64,000 bases of DNA. Source: Rattus norvegicus. Its lineage: Eukaryota; Chordata; Mammalia; Rodentia; Muridae. Every line of letters starts with the position of its first letter. The first letter of the stretch is position 1. Shown one piece after another: positions 34,864-47,614 of the stretch. Made by a program: the position numbers and the translations under genes. The notes beneath the pieces were generated by a model. That model saw only the letters and a program-made list of their open reading frames with translations, was not told the DNA's origin and did not search any database. The DNA lies in assembly GCF_036323735.1 (NCBI RefSeq), contig NC_086027.1, positions 92,082,662-92,146,661 on the forward strand. Direction: 5' to 3'.

Positions 34864-37207
34864 AAGAGCACCTTTCCACTGTTGTTCAGATATTTTTAGA
34901 ATTTCTGGAAAGGAGTAATATAGACCCTGTAAATACCCTGTAAATAAACCCTACCTTGTCTGGAAGAATCCCAAAGATAAGTCATCTACTTATTAGATGT
35001 ATTCTATTGCTTTTTGATATGGGTCCTTCACAGAGACTCATAGCCTTGTGTTGTTGATGGCACACATGTCAAAAGCCTTAGTGATCTGGAAGTGGTTAAT
35101 ACAAAGGAAAGGAGAGACTCAAGACACTGCTGCCCACCATCAGAGCACTTGACATTCACTGTCATTTGATCTCTGTGTTGTTGCTCCAGGCTTTCTAAGA
35201 TATGCACTCTCCAGCCTTATGGATGAAGTCTGACTACTAAAACCATGTAGCAACCAGGCAGCTCAGAACCTTCCTTCTGCATCTGTATGCAAGCACACAT
35301 ACATTAGTATTCATACACACATAAAGAGAGCTGTATGAATGAGTAGCCTTGTTGGGCAGAATAGACTTTTAAAGCTTATGAGCAAAATCTAGTAATAAAA
35401 TGCTTGCTGATAATTATTACGTCAAACAATGCAGAACACAATCTATTTCAATAAATATCTCCTATTACAATTTTGATAACTAAGGCTACTCATTTTATTA
35501 TTTAATACAAATTTATCAATGTGCAATATGTGCTGGCTTAGAAACTTACATCAATGGCAGCAAACTTTATTGTGGTAGTCATACTTGTAGGTTCCTCATG
35601 TGATGTCCTGAAAAATTAATGTTTGCAATTTCTGTGTATTACCAAAACCAGACTTTATAAGTCTTGGAAAATTTTACTATTAGATTTAAAATTCTTTAGA
35701 AAAAAATTGCCACAGACAATAGAATTCTGTGGCTTCCTGTGGGAATTCTACAAACACAAAGTGTGGAAAAGAAATACAACAACCAGGAGCTAAATTAACA
35801 TCAACATTGGAATGGTGCTTTGAACCATGATTTAGAATGTTTTTGAATGACCCAATCTGAGTATGCTTTTAAAGATATGATGAATCCATGCATTAATATT
35901 TTCTTAAGATTGGCATCTGATGTTGTTTCTGAAATCCACAAATAAATGAAAGATTTCAGAGTGATAGTATCTTGCACAGAATCCTAAAGTGGTGTCTTAT
36001 GAAGCTCAAGCTGACAAAGAGTTTTCCAACAGGAATCTACATGATCAGCAAGCCTCCTGAACAGAAGTGCAGCATCAAATGGAGCCTGTGTTTCACAAAT
36101 CTTCACTGCTGTATGCATACATATACAAGTCTGGGTTTGTAATAAAAGCTAAGGGCAGACATTGCTTTTCTATGTCTAAATCTCAAAATTAAAGAGGGAG
36201 ACTTTCCGCCAACAACCCAGTTAGATGCCCAGTTTTGGCCTAAGATTACAGTCATTTATTTATTCCTGAAATCTCCTCAGGAAGAGCTCACTGTAAATAT
36301 CAAACACCAGTAGAAAGGATGGAAACTAAATTGATGGTTTAGCATGCAAAAAAAGCAATATTTTAGGTTTCTTTTTGCATGGAAAATATATATTTGTGTT
36401 TCTGTTTGCTGTGCTATATCACTACTTGACATGTTTGTCCACAGGTACCAAATGTCATGGCAGAGAATTCCATCAAAACTCATGGAGTTTTTTTGTGCTT
36501 TATCCAGAATTGAAAAAGAGCAAATCAAATTCTAAACCAATCATTACTCATTGCAAGGCACAGAAAGGAAATTATTGCCATCTGCCTTTGAACATGAACT
36601 CAGAATGGAGGTCTTCCAGGAATTCCCCCAAATGTAGTTTTAGCAACCCTGAGGTTGGAGATATGCAGCTAAATACATGAATCACTGGAAGTGAACTTGG
36701 GCTGTGCTATTCAAGACATTCAATTTTGAGTTATTGACAAAATGTACCATAGCAGCTCTTGAGTATTCCTAGTTCTTTTGGTAAATAAAGTGTCGTCTCT
36801 TCCTGTTTTCCTATAATCTGCTACTATACATCAGGAATTTAAAAATATTTGGAATATTTAACAGACCAATCTAGAAATTTGTTTGACTTGAAATGACTGA
36901 GTTCCTTATCGTATACTAATATAATCTAAGATAAAAATTCCCATGACTCATTGATGCAAACAGGTAGCTTAAATAACAGATACCAGACAAATATAATTAT
37001 TTCTGGATTCTTGATTGAAAATCAAGTTTATTTTCCATTGCTGTAAATTGACAATGTCTTCACAATGACTTCCTATATTTGTTTTCCTGAAAGTAAAGGA
37101 CATGAAACAACATGGATATAAAAAAATGCATAAGCCATAAAATAGGAGTGAATGGCCTAAAACCTCAACAACCAGGGTTAAAACAGAAAGATCAGATTTC
37201 CTTGATC
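34864..37207. other. Unique segment, 2.3 kb
   Basis: No repeat recognised. A pyrimidine-rich acceptor-like sequence ending in CCACAG occurs at 36445, followed by an open plus frame to 36680 (see findings). Confidence 0.4.
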
Positions 37208-37408
37208 AAAAGAAACCTTCAGTGAACTAGTCTATGGGGGGAGGGCAGCAATGGGGGGAGGGTTGGGAGGGGAACACCCATAAGGAAGGGGAGGGGGGAG
37301 GGGGATGTTTGCCCGGAAACCGGGAAAGGGAATAACACTCGAAATGTATATAAGAAATACTCAAGTTAATAAAAAAAAAAAAAAAAAAAAAAAAAAAAGA
37401 AACCTTCA
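37208..37408 (+). mobile_element. Young, 5'-truncated L1 (L1Rn-type) with perfect 14-bp TSD
   Basis: About 150 bases of an L1 3' UTR end (AGTGAACTAG near 37221, GGGGGATGTTTGCCCGGAAA, CCGGGAAAGGGAATAACACT, AAGAAATACTCAAGTTAATA) are followed by a pure A tail. AAAAGAAACCTTCA occurs at 37208-37221 and 37395-37408. The body is nearly identical to the minus-strand L1 tails at 57.8 and 61.7 kb, and the long pure A tail argues for youth. Confidence 0.96.
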
Positions 37409-37611
37409 TGGTGGACTGAGAAGGAAAACTTCAGTGCAATCACTTGAAGCAAACGTGAATAGAGATGAAGCAAACCAGAGACAGAGTTCACAGAAAGCAG
37501 TTTCCTGTGGGCCATGTATAGTCATCTTCAGCGATGGCCTCTTTGTAATCAGTGATGCCCCAGACATGTCTTCACAGGGTATTATTGCTAACCTACTCTC
37601 AGTTTAGCACA

Positions 37612-37680
37612 TACCTCCTTGTTGCTTTGGTCTGAATGTTTGTGGCCCGTATATCCTTATGTATTGAAATCTTATGTTCC
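37612..37680 (+). mobile_element. MLT1-type LTR, 5' part (interrupted)
   Basis: TTGGTCTGAATGTTTGTGGC and TGTATTGAAATCTTATGTTC-like sequence form the start of an MLT1-class LTR in sense. It is cut by the L1 at 37681 and resumes at 38114. Confidence 0.6.
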
Positions 37681-38113
37681 TTTTTTTAAATTGGATAGTT
37701 TATGTACTTACATTTCAATGTTATCTCCTTTCCTAGTTCCCTTCTCTCCCATTCTTCCTCCCCCTGCTTCTATGAGGATGCTCCCCCTCCTACCCACCCA
37801 CTCCTACTTCAACACCCTGGCATTCCCCTACACCAGAGGAATGACCCTTCACAGCACCAAGGGCTTCTCCTCCTATTGATGCCAGACAATGTCATCCTCT
37901 CCTACACATGTGGCTGGAGCCATGGGTCCCCCATGTGTACTCTCTGGTTGGTGGTTTAATCCCTGGGAGCTCTGGGGTGTCTGGTTGGTTGGTATTGTTG
38001 TTCTTACTATGGAGTTGTAAACCCCTTCATCTCCCTCAGTCCTTTCTCTAACTCCTCCACTGGGGTCCCTGTGCTCAGTCTGATGGTTAGCTGCAAGCAT
38101 CTTAATCTGTACC
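37681..38113 (-). mobile_element. L1 3' UTR, antisense, inserted in an MLT1 LTR
   Basis: The T tail at 37681 is followed by TAGTTTATGTACTTACATTT, CACCCTGGCATTCCCCTACA, ACACATGTGGCTGGAGCCAT and GGGAGCTCTGGGGTGTCTGG, an older muroid L1 3' UTR read backwards. GAAATCTT lies on both sides (37666-37673 and 38114-38121), a short TSD candidate. The continuity of the MLT1 LTR across the insert supports the junctions. Confidence 0.85.
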
Positions 38114-38412
38114 AGAAATCTTCTAACACAACAGCATGAGTGGGTGTGTCCTTTCGGTAGTGGTGAGGTCATGAAGGTGGAGCCATTCATGATGAACTAG
38201 TGTTCTTATAGACCCACTTTTTGCTGCTTTATTGTGACAGGTTACAGGGAGAAGACTGTTTAGGAACCAAGAGGTTAGTCCTCATTATATCCCCAACAAG
38301 CCAGTACCTTGTCCCTTTCTAGCACTAGGAAGTGTAATAACTGAATTCCTGTCAATTTAAGCAACTGGTTTATGACATTTTGTTACAGAATCCACAGGAC
38401 ACTAAGAAACTA
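38114..38412 (+). mobile_element. MLT1-type LTR, 3' part
   Basis: It resumes with CTAACACAACAGCATGAGTG, GTGAGGTCATGAAGGTGGAG and CATTCATGATGAACTAGTGT, and ends with AACTGGTTTATGACATTTTG and TTACAGAATCCACAGGACAC, in the MLT1 order. Confidence 0.65.
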
Positions 38413-39534
38413 AGTTTTACTTTTATTCCTATCTCAGAAGCAGCAGTAGCCAATTCAGAGTACATTCTGATCCCTTGATCTGACTTCTGATTATTTTAAT
38501 GAGGCTATGAGAAAAAAGTACTTTAAATAAAATATATGATTGCCTTATTATGAGCAAAGTAGTTTGTAGTAGGGAAACTTAATGACTGGGAGGCATAGCC
38601 CTTAGGAGACTGCTCACACCCCCCCATCAGCTATGCACTTTAGGGGGACACTTATTAGCTCCATATCCTATCTGTGGATCTTTTCCTTTTAGATGACATT
38701 AGGATCTCAGGATTGTTCCCAAAGCAGAGAATACAGTGACTTGAAAGTGTGTAAATGGTAGATATTATTTTTTTCTTTTACTGCAGCTATCTGGTTAAGG
38801 ACCATGTGTGTTCAATCACAAATAATTCTGCGCACTCCTAGACAGACTGAGAATCTTATCCTTCATAAGTCAGACTCAACGTGAACACACATTATACTCT
38901 TATATGACATTTGAGGATAGAGTTCTCATTTCTACAAACAAGAAGAATTTTTAAGACACAGTTATGAGAAATTCAGTACCATATTGTACAGATTTTTGGT
39001 CTCACCTATGTAATTATGTTAACTATGAGCAATAAGCCAGAAGCCCCAGATGGTGCTTGGATTTCTGCCTTTGGAAACCTGTACTGCCTGAAAAACTGTT
39101 TGCCTTTAACTAAGAAGTCAGCTTGCAAAGACAGAGCATTATCAATCTGCATATATGCATATTCATTAGCTGGATATTATATGTTGATTATGCACCAAAT
39201 AGCTTATGTGGGTTTTAATTTTTTTTACCATATTGACAGCTTATTAACTGCTATCAACAAATGTCTCAAACGTTGACTTCAGTTGTACATGAATACAGGT
39301 GATTTTAAAATTGCATAGGAAGTGTATTTTTTCCAGGCAGACATCAAAATTATTATTTTTCTGATTTCTGAGTACTGCTATACCTGGCTTGTTTATCTCT
39401 TGACATTACAAATTATTTCATATACTCAAAAATTAGTGACTACAGTAAATACTCCCATTTTATTTTTCATCATCAAGGGCTTTTAAAATGGAAATACTTG
39501 TAGTACAATAGCACCACAACGGGTTACAATTCTT
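38413..39534. other. Unique sequence with octamer-rich block
   Basis: No repeat recognised. At 39030-39215 the sequence contains ATCTGCATATATGCATATTC and CATTAGCTGG, octamer/homeodomain-like words in a repeat-free block (see findings). The overlapping frame 39016-39276 is featureless. Confidence 0.4.
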
Positions 39535-39732
39535 TTAAAAGATTATTATGTATTATTTATTCTGTTACTTTGTGTCTGAGTATGTGACTTCTCATGTGCC
39601 TATATGTGTGTTTGTGTGCCCATCACAGTATACATAGGACAATTGGTATTGGTTCTTTCCTTGAACAATATGAAGTCTAGGAGTTGAAGTCAGATCTTCA
39701 AGTTTTACCCTTTGAGCTATCTTGCTGGTCCC
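39535..39732 (-). mobile_element. B3-like SINE, antisense, diverged
   Basis: T/A-rich start, TATGTGTGTTTGTGTGCCCA, then GTTTTACCCTTTGAGCTATC and TTGCTGGTCCC at the end: the antisense head of B3. Confidence 0.65.
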
Positions 39733-39904
39733 AATTTTTCATTCATACTTTCATTCCATATCTGAGTAGGTATTCACTGGAGAAAATGATAGTTAATATG
39801 TAAAGAGGCTAGGCATCAAAGATCTCCAATCAGAAGAAGAAAACGTCTACCAAGTCAGTAACACTAGCCATTTCATATTTTACTGATAGATTTCTGAGAA
39901 GTTA

Positions 39905-40095
39905 TTTTCCACCTGTGGGTCAGAGAGATGGTTGTGTGGGTAAAGACACTTGCGGAGTGTGATGGTCTGAATTCAATTTTCAGGACCTTTGGGTGGAAAG
40001 AGAGCCCTTCAAACTACCTTCCAATCACATATCATATATACAGCATACATGAACACAATACATAAATAAATTTATAAATATATTTTTAAATGTTA
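39905..40095 (+). mobile_element. B3-like SINE, sense
   Basis: GGTCAGAGAGATGGTTGTGT, GGTAAAGACACTTGCGGAGT, TGAATTCAATTTTCAGGACC and a tail of ATAAATAAATTTATAAATA: the sense order of a B3 element with A-rich tail. Confidence 0.75.
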
Positions 40096-43000
40096 ATTTT
40101 TCTATACCACTAAGAAAAGTCTTGGTTTTCCTATATATTATAAAAACTGCTATATTGTTTAATGTCTATTAATTACATGTATGGTACTGCCCTGTACTCA
40201 TGGACAGTGCAATTGGCCTGGTGGGGAACAAATATTATCACCATTTAAAAATTGTAACGCCATGGTTTTTTGCATATGATATTTATTCAGGACTCCCTAT
40301 TCTATTGGCTTTATAGTAACCATACTTTGGTAAAATTTAACAATTCATTAGAAAAGTATAATCTTTATTTTCCAGATGTAGAAGTTATATAACTGTCTAT
40401 AATTATCAGGACTACCAAGACGCTGAACTAACCTGGTTATGCCTGAATCCAAAGCTTCTATGTTTTTCTACTTTGATAGACAGCTGTATCTGTCTCAGAT
40501 GTCTTTAATTTCTTATTGTTTGTTTTGTCCTCAAGGTGTTATTTGGAATGTAGAGCAAGGGATGCAGGATTCCTGCCTCACTATAATTTTTTGCTGGGAA
40601 CATTAGGTCCTGTGATGACAGCTCTCTCGGATTTACTATGTATTTATTTACAAAAGTGCTTTGTTTTTATATGATCTATAACAGAGACTGTGTGTTATTT
40701 ACATGTAGCTCACTTAATCACAGACTTTCAAATGACAGATTGGGCTTGAGTCCATCTCTCTCTATTCATATCTACTCATATTAATTTCAGTAACTGCTGC
40801 ATCTTAACTGAGTCTGATCCAAGGATTCTGTACATATATAATGTCTTAAGATAAGTAATGAAGTTGGATAACCAGCTCCCCTGTGTCTTCAGGGAAACCC
40901 TCTTAAGAGGTAGGGAAGACCTTGTGTTTAAGTAGACTAAGTGAAGTTATTTTTTAAGGACACCTTTGATGGTAAACCTAGAGGCTGACCATGGAGTTGG
41001 CCAGCATTTTCTAGAACATGTGAAGATTTTATTCTGGTAAGATGCAAAGTCATCAGTTAACTGTTTCCTCACAGCTTACAGGACAAACGGCCCGGTGACT
41101 GTGCCAAGAACAGTTTGTCTTTGAAAACAGAACACCACGTGAATGACACAATGAATGTCACAGCGCAAAGATGGCCATGAATATGTAATTGTGACCTTCA
41201 ACTGGTAAGAAGCAAATCCGGAAAGGGCATATGCACATACATAGTTTCCCCTCACATGCTCATATGTAGCAATGTTTTGAACAACAAATGCATGTATTTT
41301 GAGCAGAAGAGCTGAGAATCAACCAGCTACTGTACCGTCTTTTATTTACTAATGGAAATGGTTCCATGGAGTTCAAAACCTGCACTCAAGATCAGATGAT
41401 GAATTACTGACAAAACAGAACCAGAAGGAGCGAAGCAAATGGTGATTTCAGGCATCCATTTCCCCAAGGGACTGCCCCTACTGATCCAGACAATTCTTGC
41501 CAGTAAAGGCTTCTGCTTGCCTCTGCCTTGACAGTTCTTATAACACATTTTAACCGTCTGCACTGTTACGAGCCAAATATCTTGCTTTTGTAAACAATTG
41601 CAAGGGTTTTCCATCCTTTTGGGTACTTTTGGAAAATGAAGTATCTACTCCTGTATTTTAATCACTCTCTCTTTCCTTGTGAACTAACTAAAGCTTTTTG
41701 TAAAGGTAATAGTTACTTATACATCACTTTTCAACAATGCTTTTGGCTTTGTGAAATGCTTTCACACATGTGGGAACACTTCGGCATGCATCTGTCTCAT
41801 CTTTGATGGCTATCCAAGTTGATTTTTATAACTTTCCAACTTAAAATGATTCAGATGCTTGCCAGTACATGAAAACATTTTTCCCCAGTCTGTACAAACC
41901 CTGGCAAGGTGGACCCACCTGCCTCTGGTGTCTGGATGACCTCAACTCACTGCTGTCTAACTTCCATTACTTTCCTGGGCGTTAAATACCTCACGGTCCT
42001 TCCTTCCGTGGGCTTAGCGCATGCCTTGCTTTGCTTTTTTTTTTTTTTTTTTTTGCAATATCATCCTCATTAGAACCAGGATCCCTGTCCCTGTCCATAA
42101 AAAAGTAGCATCTCTTGTTTAAATTGGAATCCAGCATCACTTTTCCATAATCATTTTTCATTGGCTCTGCTCCTCTACCATCAGTGCACAGCTCCCTACG
42201 TTTCCCTGCCCGGAGGCTTGCTCTGGTGTAGAGTGATTCTCATTCTCGCACTCACAAGCTCACTTTCCAGTTCTCATTACTAAATGTTATCATCGAGGAG
42301 GACAGATTTGATCATGGTTGACCTCATTCTTGCCATAGGCACTTGTCTTTTGGCTTAGCTGCTTATGGGCACACTTCCCTACCAACTCAAGCAGTTCTAG
42401 GAGTTGACAGTTTCTTTGGGAAATTCATGCCTAGAGTCCTTCATCTAGTAAAGGTCAAGGGGCAGAGGAGGATAGCAGCATTGGAAGAGTCCTTCCCATA
42501 ATTGGGTGCTGGGACTGGAACAGCCAAGGGGTAGCCATGAATCCTCATCTCATATTCTGTATCTCTCCAGCTGTTGTCTGCCTGGGGTAGGTGGATTTCT
42601 TCCAAGGTAGACTGAGAACTGCACAAGTACTTGTGAAGGGATTCTTCTCAGCTAGCCAAAGAAGACAGGGTGGGCTATCCACCGAAATCTAGTCCAGTAA
42701 ACAGCACAGACCCAGTGTTCTGACTGGGGTCACAAAGGCCAATGTTAACTGTATTTGTGAACTGCTCTCCTTCCCTAACTCATTCTAGTTCAGCTTCAGG
42801 GGTGACCTGTGTATTGCCAGACTTACGTTGCTTTATAGCAAATAAATGATTCACAGCGCATCGGAGCATCTCTTTGACTAAAGAACAAGAGAATGACACA
42901 GGAGGCTGATCTCCAAGAGGCAGGTGTATCTAAAATGATTCACCTTGGTCTTTAGTACTTTCAGATTTTAATAGTGACTTCACATACTCTTAATATGTCT

Positions 43001-44570
43001 GATGACATGAATAGGTTTTGTCAGGAGCATCCCAGTGAACTAAGCTTCAGCACAGATGGTCAGGATAATAGAGACAGATTTTTTTTTTATACCTTGCCCT
43101 CAATCGCTAAGAGACAAGTGCTCATTTATGCTCTCCATAGACACAGAATCCACTGCAGCCAGGTAGGAGCATACATGTAAAATCCTGTGTTGATGACAAG
43201 GACATTTGTTTGTGTTCACAAATAGAAGGGAGAAGAAATGACTAAGTGTCTCCACTGGTTTATAGTAGAAACAGATTTTGATTGATATGGTCCAAATTCT
43301 TTATATAACTATGCATTTTATAAAAGCAGGCATAATTAAGATGTTCTTTCACATTGTCTTCTGTGGTAATGACACATCATGACATTTATCTCCAGTGGAA
43401 AGAACAGAGACCTGTTGTTTCCAAACTAGAAAATATTCAATGACCTCATATAGAGTTGGTGGTCTCAAGTCCGCTCTGCTACAGGGCATAACCTCTGGGG
43501 AGGTGGGACATGGGGAGTTGACCATGCTTACTCATGCCACTGCAGGGTGGGTGTTGGGCCCTAGGGATGCCCCAGGATACCACTCAGTCATGGGAAAGTA
43601 CAGTCTGAGGTGAGGGGACAGCTGGAGCCAGCTCACTCCTCTCCCAGCTCAGCTCCGGGAATCCCTGGGCCTGTGATCACACTGGGGCGGTCTGGCTCTC
43701 AGGCTCTCAGATACCCAGGCACTGCTGGTTGCTAGAGAAGAGCTGAGAATGGAGTGGGGCCCCACAGGCTGGGGGGAGGGGGAGACTGGGGGCCTCCAGC
43801 TGGTCCTAAGGGGAGTTCTTGGATTGACATAGTGGCTTGAGCTTAGGCTTAGCCATGGCTCAAGTAGATGTGCAAAATCATATCCTCCTTCTCAGGGTGG
43901 GCCTGAGATTAAATACCTTTTGCAGGGAGGAGTGTCTGGGAAGGAAAACTTATTGACTAAGCCTTCCAGGCCTTTCACTACCTCATAAAAATGGAGATCT
44001 GTCTTGAGTCTACATGACCACAGGTCACATCCTCTACCTGTGGAGGAGCTTGGGGCATTCCCCTTACGTGACTGATAGCCACAAATCTATAAGGGCTGTG
44101 GTTAGTGACAGGGGCCTGGTGCCTTGGAACAAGTGAAGTGCCTACTGTCCCTTCAGGGTCTCTGGTGTTGAATCTTAGCTCAACCAGGAACCAGGCTGCC
44201 TTTCATGGTCCTACAACCTCATAAAATGTTTTTAAAAGTAGTTGCAACACCACGGTCTCTAGTAGGCATGAATGGCCAAGCCTAGGAGTCAGTTTCTGTG
44301 ACTGAAGGACAACAAGAGTCAATGTAGAGGAGGCAGGTGCTGGGAGAGCATGTCTTTTACAGAGCTGGGCAAATTTTTGATAAGACTAATGACTGAGCAG
44401 AGGTCTTGTAGACCCCCAGGCTCCTGTTGCTCTGAATGGAAGCTGTGGGTCCAGTGTCTCCACAAGTCCTTTGTCAGAAACCAAATGATTGCACCAAGGT
44501 CAGTTCTCCAAACTACATGTCCTCTCTGAAGAATCAAGAAGTCTATGATTATTGTCTGATGGTTGACTTT
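40096..44570. other. Long unique segment, 4.5 kb
   Basis: No interspersed repeat was recognised except a T20 run at 42035-42054. GC content rises at 43480-44170. Frames such as 41342-41614, 42974-43180 and 43395-43613 have no domains, and I see no convincing exon. Confidence 0.4.
42035..42054. repeat. (T)20 run
   Basis: A pure homopolymer. It could be an orphan antisense poly(A), but no element body follows. Confidence 0.95.
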
Positions 44571-44650
44571 ATTTTCTTCTTCCTTCCCTCCTTTTTTTCC
44601 TGTTCCCTTCCTCCTCTCTCCATTCCTTCTGTCTTTCTCTCCCTTTCTTC
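44571..44650. repeat. CT-rich low-complexity tract
   Basis: Mixed TTCC, TTTC and CTCC words, almost pure pyrimidine, directly before a B1-like fragment. Confidence 0.85.
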
Positions 44651-44757
44651 TTGAATTTTTGAGAGAGTATCTTTTTATTTATTCAAGTGGCAATCTTCCT
44701 GCATCTGCTTCCTGCATGCTGGGATTATAAATGTGTGCACCATGAACAGCTTGTGGT
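44651..44757 (-). mobile_element. B1/B4-like SINE fragment, antisense
   Basis: CTTCCTGCATCTGCTTCCTG followed by CATGCTGGGATTATAAATGT and GTGCACCATGAACAGCTTG is the antisense B1 head. Confidence 0.7.
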
Positions 44758-45545
44758 CATGAACTACTTATCCAGCATTTCCATCATTCAGACTCCATGT
44801 TCAAGAGTTATTGTTCTGCTCCCAGAGTCCCTCCCTTCTTACTTCTTTGCTAAGACATATTGAGGGCTATATATGTTTCCTAAAAATATATATAAACTTC
44901 TCTAGAGGTATAACTTAAAAGGTCCTAATGACAATAATAATTTAGAATTCTAAGATATGCTGGGGTAAAGTTATTAAGTTTATAAACTATGAATACTTAC
45001 TTTTCCAAATAATTTTTCTTTTCTTGTCAAAAATATAGATACACACACTCCATGTATGTGCACAGAGGAAGCAGGGGAGGAGAAAAGACCATTCACACGT
45101 CTAATGTTATATTTTGGTATTGAGTGAATACTCCCTATTCATCTCAGAGTCTGTTTCATTTGGGCACCTGAATATTCCCCAGTCCCACCCATTTGGCAGT
45201 GATCTGAGGATGGGAATCAGGCTCTTGTCTGAGCCAAGGGATGGTCCAATTGTCTTTCCATTTTAATCTCTTTACTTGTTCAAGCAACATTCCTTTCAGG
45301 AGTAGATGACCTTATTAAGTTCATTCACATATATTATTCTCTCAAGAAGACTCTTGTAAGATACATATGTATGTACACATTGAGACTGCCATTAGCTGCA
45401 AGGTCTAAACATTTAAACCTTTAAAAATTCTCCTGTAAACAAAGAACATGGGCGAACACTGTTTTGATAAAGCCCAGAGTCTACAGCCTGACAGGGCAAG
45501 CCTTATAGTCTAAGTAGGTAATTAAATGGGTTATAAGTACACACT
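44758..45545. other. Unique AT-rich sequence, 0.8 kb
   Basis: Nothing recognised. Confidence 0.4.
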
Positions 45546-45660
45546 TGTTAGCTGCTTTATATGATCTCTCATATATATCATCTTTTGTGATGTCCACAAC
45601 AACCTTGTCATCCCAAGGTTAGCATTAGAACTAGACCTAAAGTTTCAAGTTTGTCTTAAA
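45546..45660 (-). mobile_element. Possible MIR SINE, antisense
   Basis: GCTTTATATGATCTCTCATAT followed by TCCACAACAACCTTGTCATC resembles antisense MIR (the conserved core with AACAACCCT). It is heavily diverged, as expected for this ancient family. Confidence 0.45.
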
Positions 45661-45989
45661 GTCTTTAGTCACTATATGCCTTCTGAAAATTAATATTATT
45701 TTTTGTGTTTTAGTTAGCATACAAAGTAAGCAGCTTTTGCCTGGGATTCTGATGTGAATTGCTGGATTTGGTCCTTCCCTGCATTTCTCTTCTGCACTCC
45801 CCGTCTGCATTGGACTCTTCTACCCTAGTATTTCCCTCTACTTTCATTTCTGTTACCCTCCTAACGTCTTTTCCCTGAAAGCCTCTCCACCCTCGAGTCT
45901 TGACTCCACACACTCAGTCCTACACAAACTCACATATATACATTTATTTTAAAAGCAATTATCTACATGGGAGGGAGAGTAAATGAGAA

Positions 45990-46087
45990 CTGTATCTCTG
46001 AGCCTGAGTTCTCTCACATAAGATAATGTTTTCAGTGCTTTTCCCTTACCTTAATGTTTTTTAATTCATGGTTGAGTAAAGTCCTGC

Positions 46088-46090
<3 letters not shown>
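45990..46090 (-). mobile_element. Possible ancient L1 fragment, antisense
   Basis: AATGTTTTCAGTGCTTTTCC and TTAATTCATGGTTGAGTAAA fit the antisense L1 ORF2 C-terminal region, where a WYIYTMEYYS-type block would follow. The CA repeat begins at the position of the usual ACATACAC words. Confidence 0.35.
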
Positions 46091-46139
<49 letters not shown>

Positions 46140-46514
46140 CATACACACACTCATACACACAGATATACTGTCACACACTCACACACAGACATACTTACCC
46201 ACAATCACACATACACACACACACACACCCATGCACACACTCAGACATACTCAGACACACATATACTTATACAAACTCACATATACTGATGCACACATAT
46301 ACTCTGACACATACATATACTCACACACACAGAAATATGCACAGACACACACAGACATGCACACACATTCACACACAGACATACATATACACAGTCACAC
46401 ACAGAGACAAACATACACACAGAGATACACACACACACATACTCGTATACACACTAATAGCCTCTCTCACATACTCACTAACACAAATATACACACACAG
46501 ACACACACACACAG

Positions 46515-46543
<29 letters not shown>
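46091..46543. repeat. (AC)22 plus degenerate CA-rich tract
   Basis: A perfect (AC)n at 46091-46135, then about 400 bases of CA-rich sequence with ATA, CTCA and GACA interruptions, and a second purer CA block at about 46486-46543. The Thr/His frames (up to 171 codons) are artefacts. Confidence 0.93.
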
Positions 46544-46545
<2 letters not shown>

Positions 46546-47614
46546 CTTGTTTTTCTTCATTATCCATGATCTGTTGGTGGACAGCTAAGCTGATTCCACT
46601 CCCTTGCTCTTGTGAATAGAAAGGCAGTAAAGAAGGACACAGATGTGTCTCTGTAGTAATCCACAGAGCTGTTTGCATGCTGCACATGAGGCCAAGTCTT
46701 ATTCAAGTGTGGTGAGCTGCATATTCCTTTCCTTGATTCCTCTGTCCCCTGCCCCCAGCTACCTAATTCTTCAACAGTTTCTCAATCCTGCCAAGTGGCT
46801 CTTTTACCTGAATGACTTTCTTGTCACACTTTGCGTAAAGGAGGCAAGCTCTCCTTTTCATGCTTCTCTCTGTAGGTACAAATGACAGACAATTTCAGAA
46901 GAGGAAATTAAGTACATCAGAGTGCTAAATGTAAAGAAAGTGTACCTGTAGAGAGAAAGCTTTGAGTACAACTGCTGACGTGCCATTAGAAACCACTGTG
47001 CTAGGTTTCAATTTCTGCAAAAATGGGAATTATAGTTTTTTATAAGAGTGGTCAAACAAAAGCCATGTATGAGCCAAATCAGATGACTCATGAAGGAAAT
47101 GTCTTCCTGTAGGCGAAAGGAAGTCAACTGGGAAGAAATGACATTTCTACAAAAGCAGTATCCAGCATCTAAGGAGGGAACATGAAAGCTCTCCCGGGCG
47201 TCTCTGTGTGTGTTAGTATGATCTCTCTGCTTTAGAAAACATGCATCACCAAATATTCCTAAGAAGCAAATGGGGAGGACGTTGACCAGCATGAGTAGTT
47301 GCAGCACAACACACAAACCAGGAAAATACAATGCCCCTTTCTCATTTATAAATCCTCTGAGCCCACCCAAAGAGCATTTCCAGCTTTGTCAAGCTGTGGA
47401 CTGAGCAACTGGAAAAAGAATTAGGAGGCTAAAAATAACTACAGCAGTGTGCTGCATCTGGGGATAGATGGGCAGGAGTTCCTGAAATACCTCTGGGCCA
47501 GGTCCAAGGATGGACCCTTTGCAAGCAGGTCATGGACATTTGATAACTTTCCTTTCAATTATCTACAGAGTATACATTCAATATATTTAAAGGCTATACA
47601 GATAGCTCTAATTT
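46544..47614. other. Unique sequence, 1.07 kb
   Basis: No repeat recognised. The minus frame 47008-47370 (120 codons) has no known domain. Confidence 0.4.

Noticed and set aside
46054..46569. 171-codon His/Thr-rich frame, and Cys/Val-rich minus frames
   Set aside because: CA repeat translation. The same applies to 7909-8313, 15823-16107 and 26669-27043.
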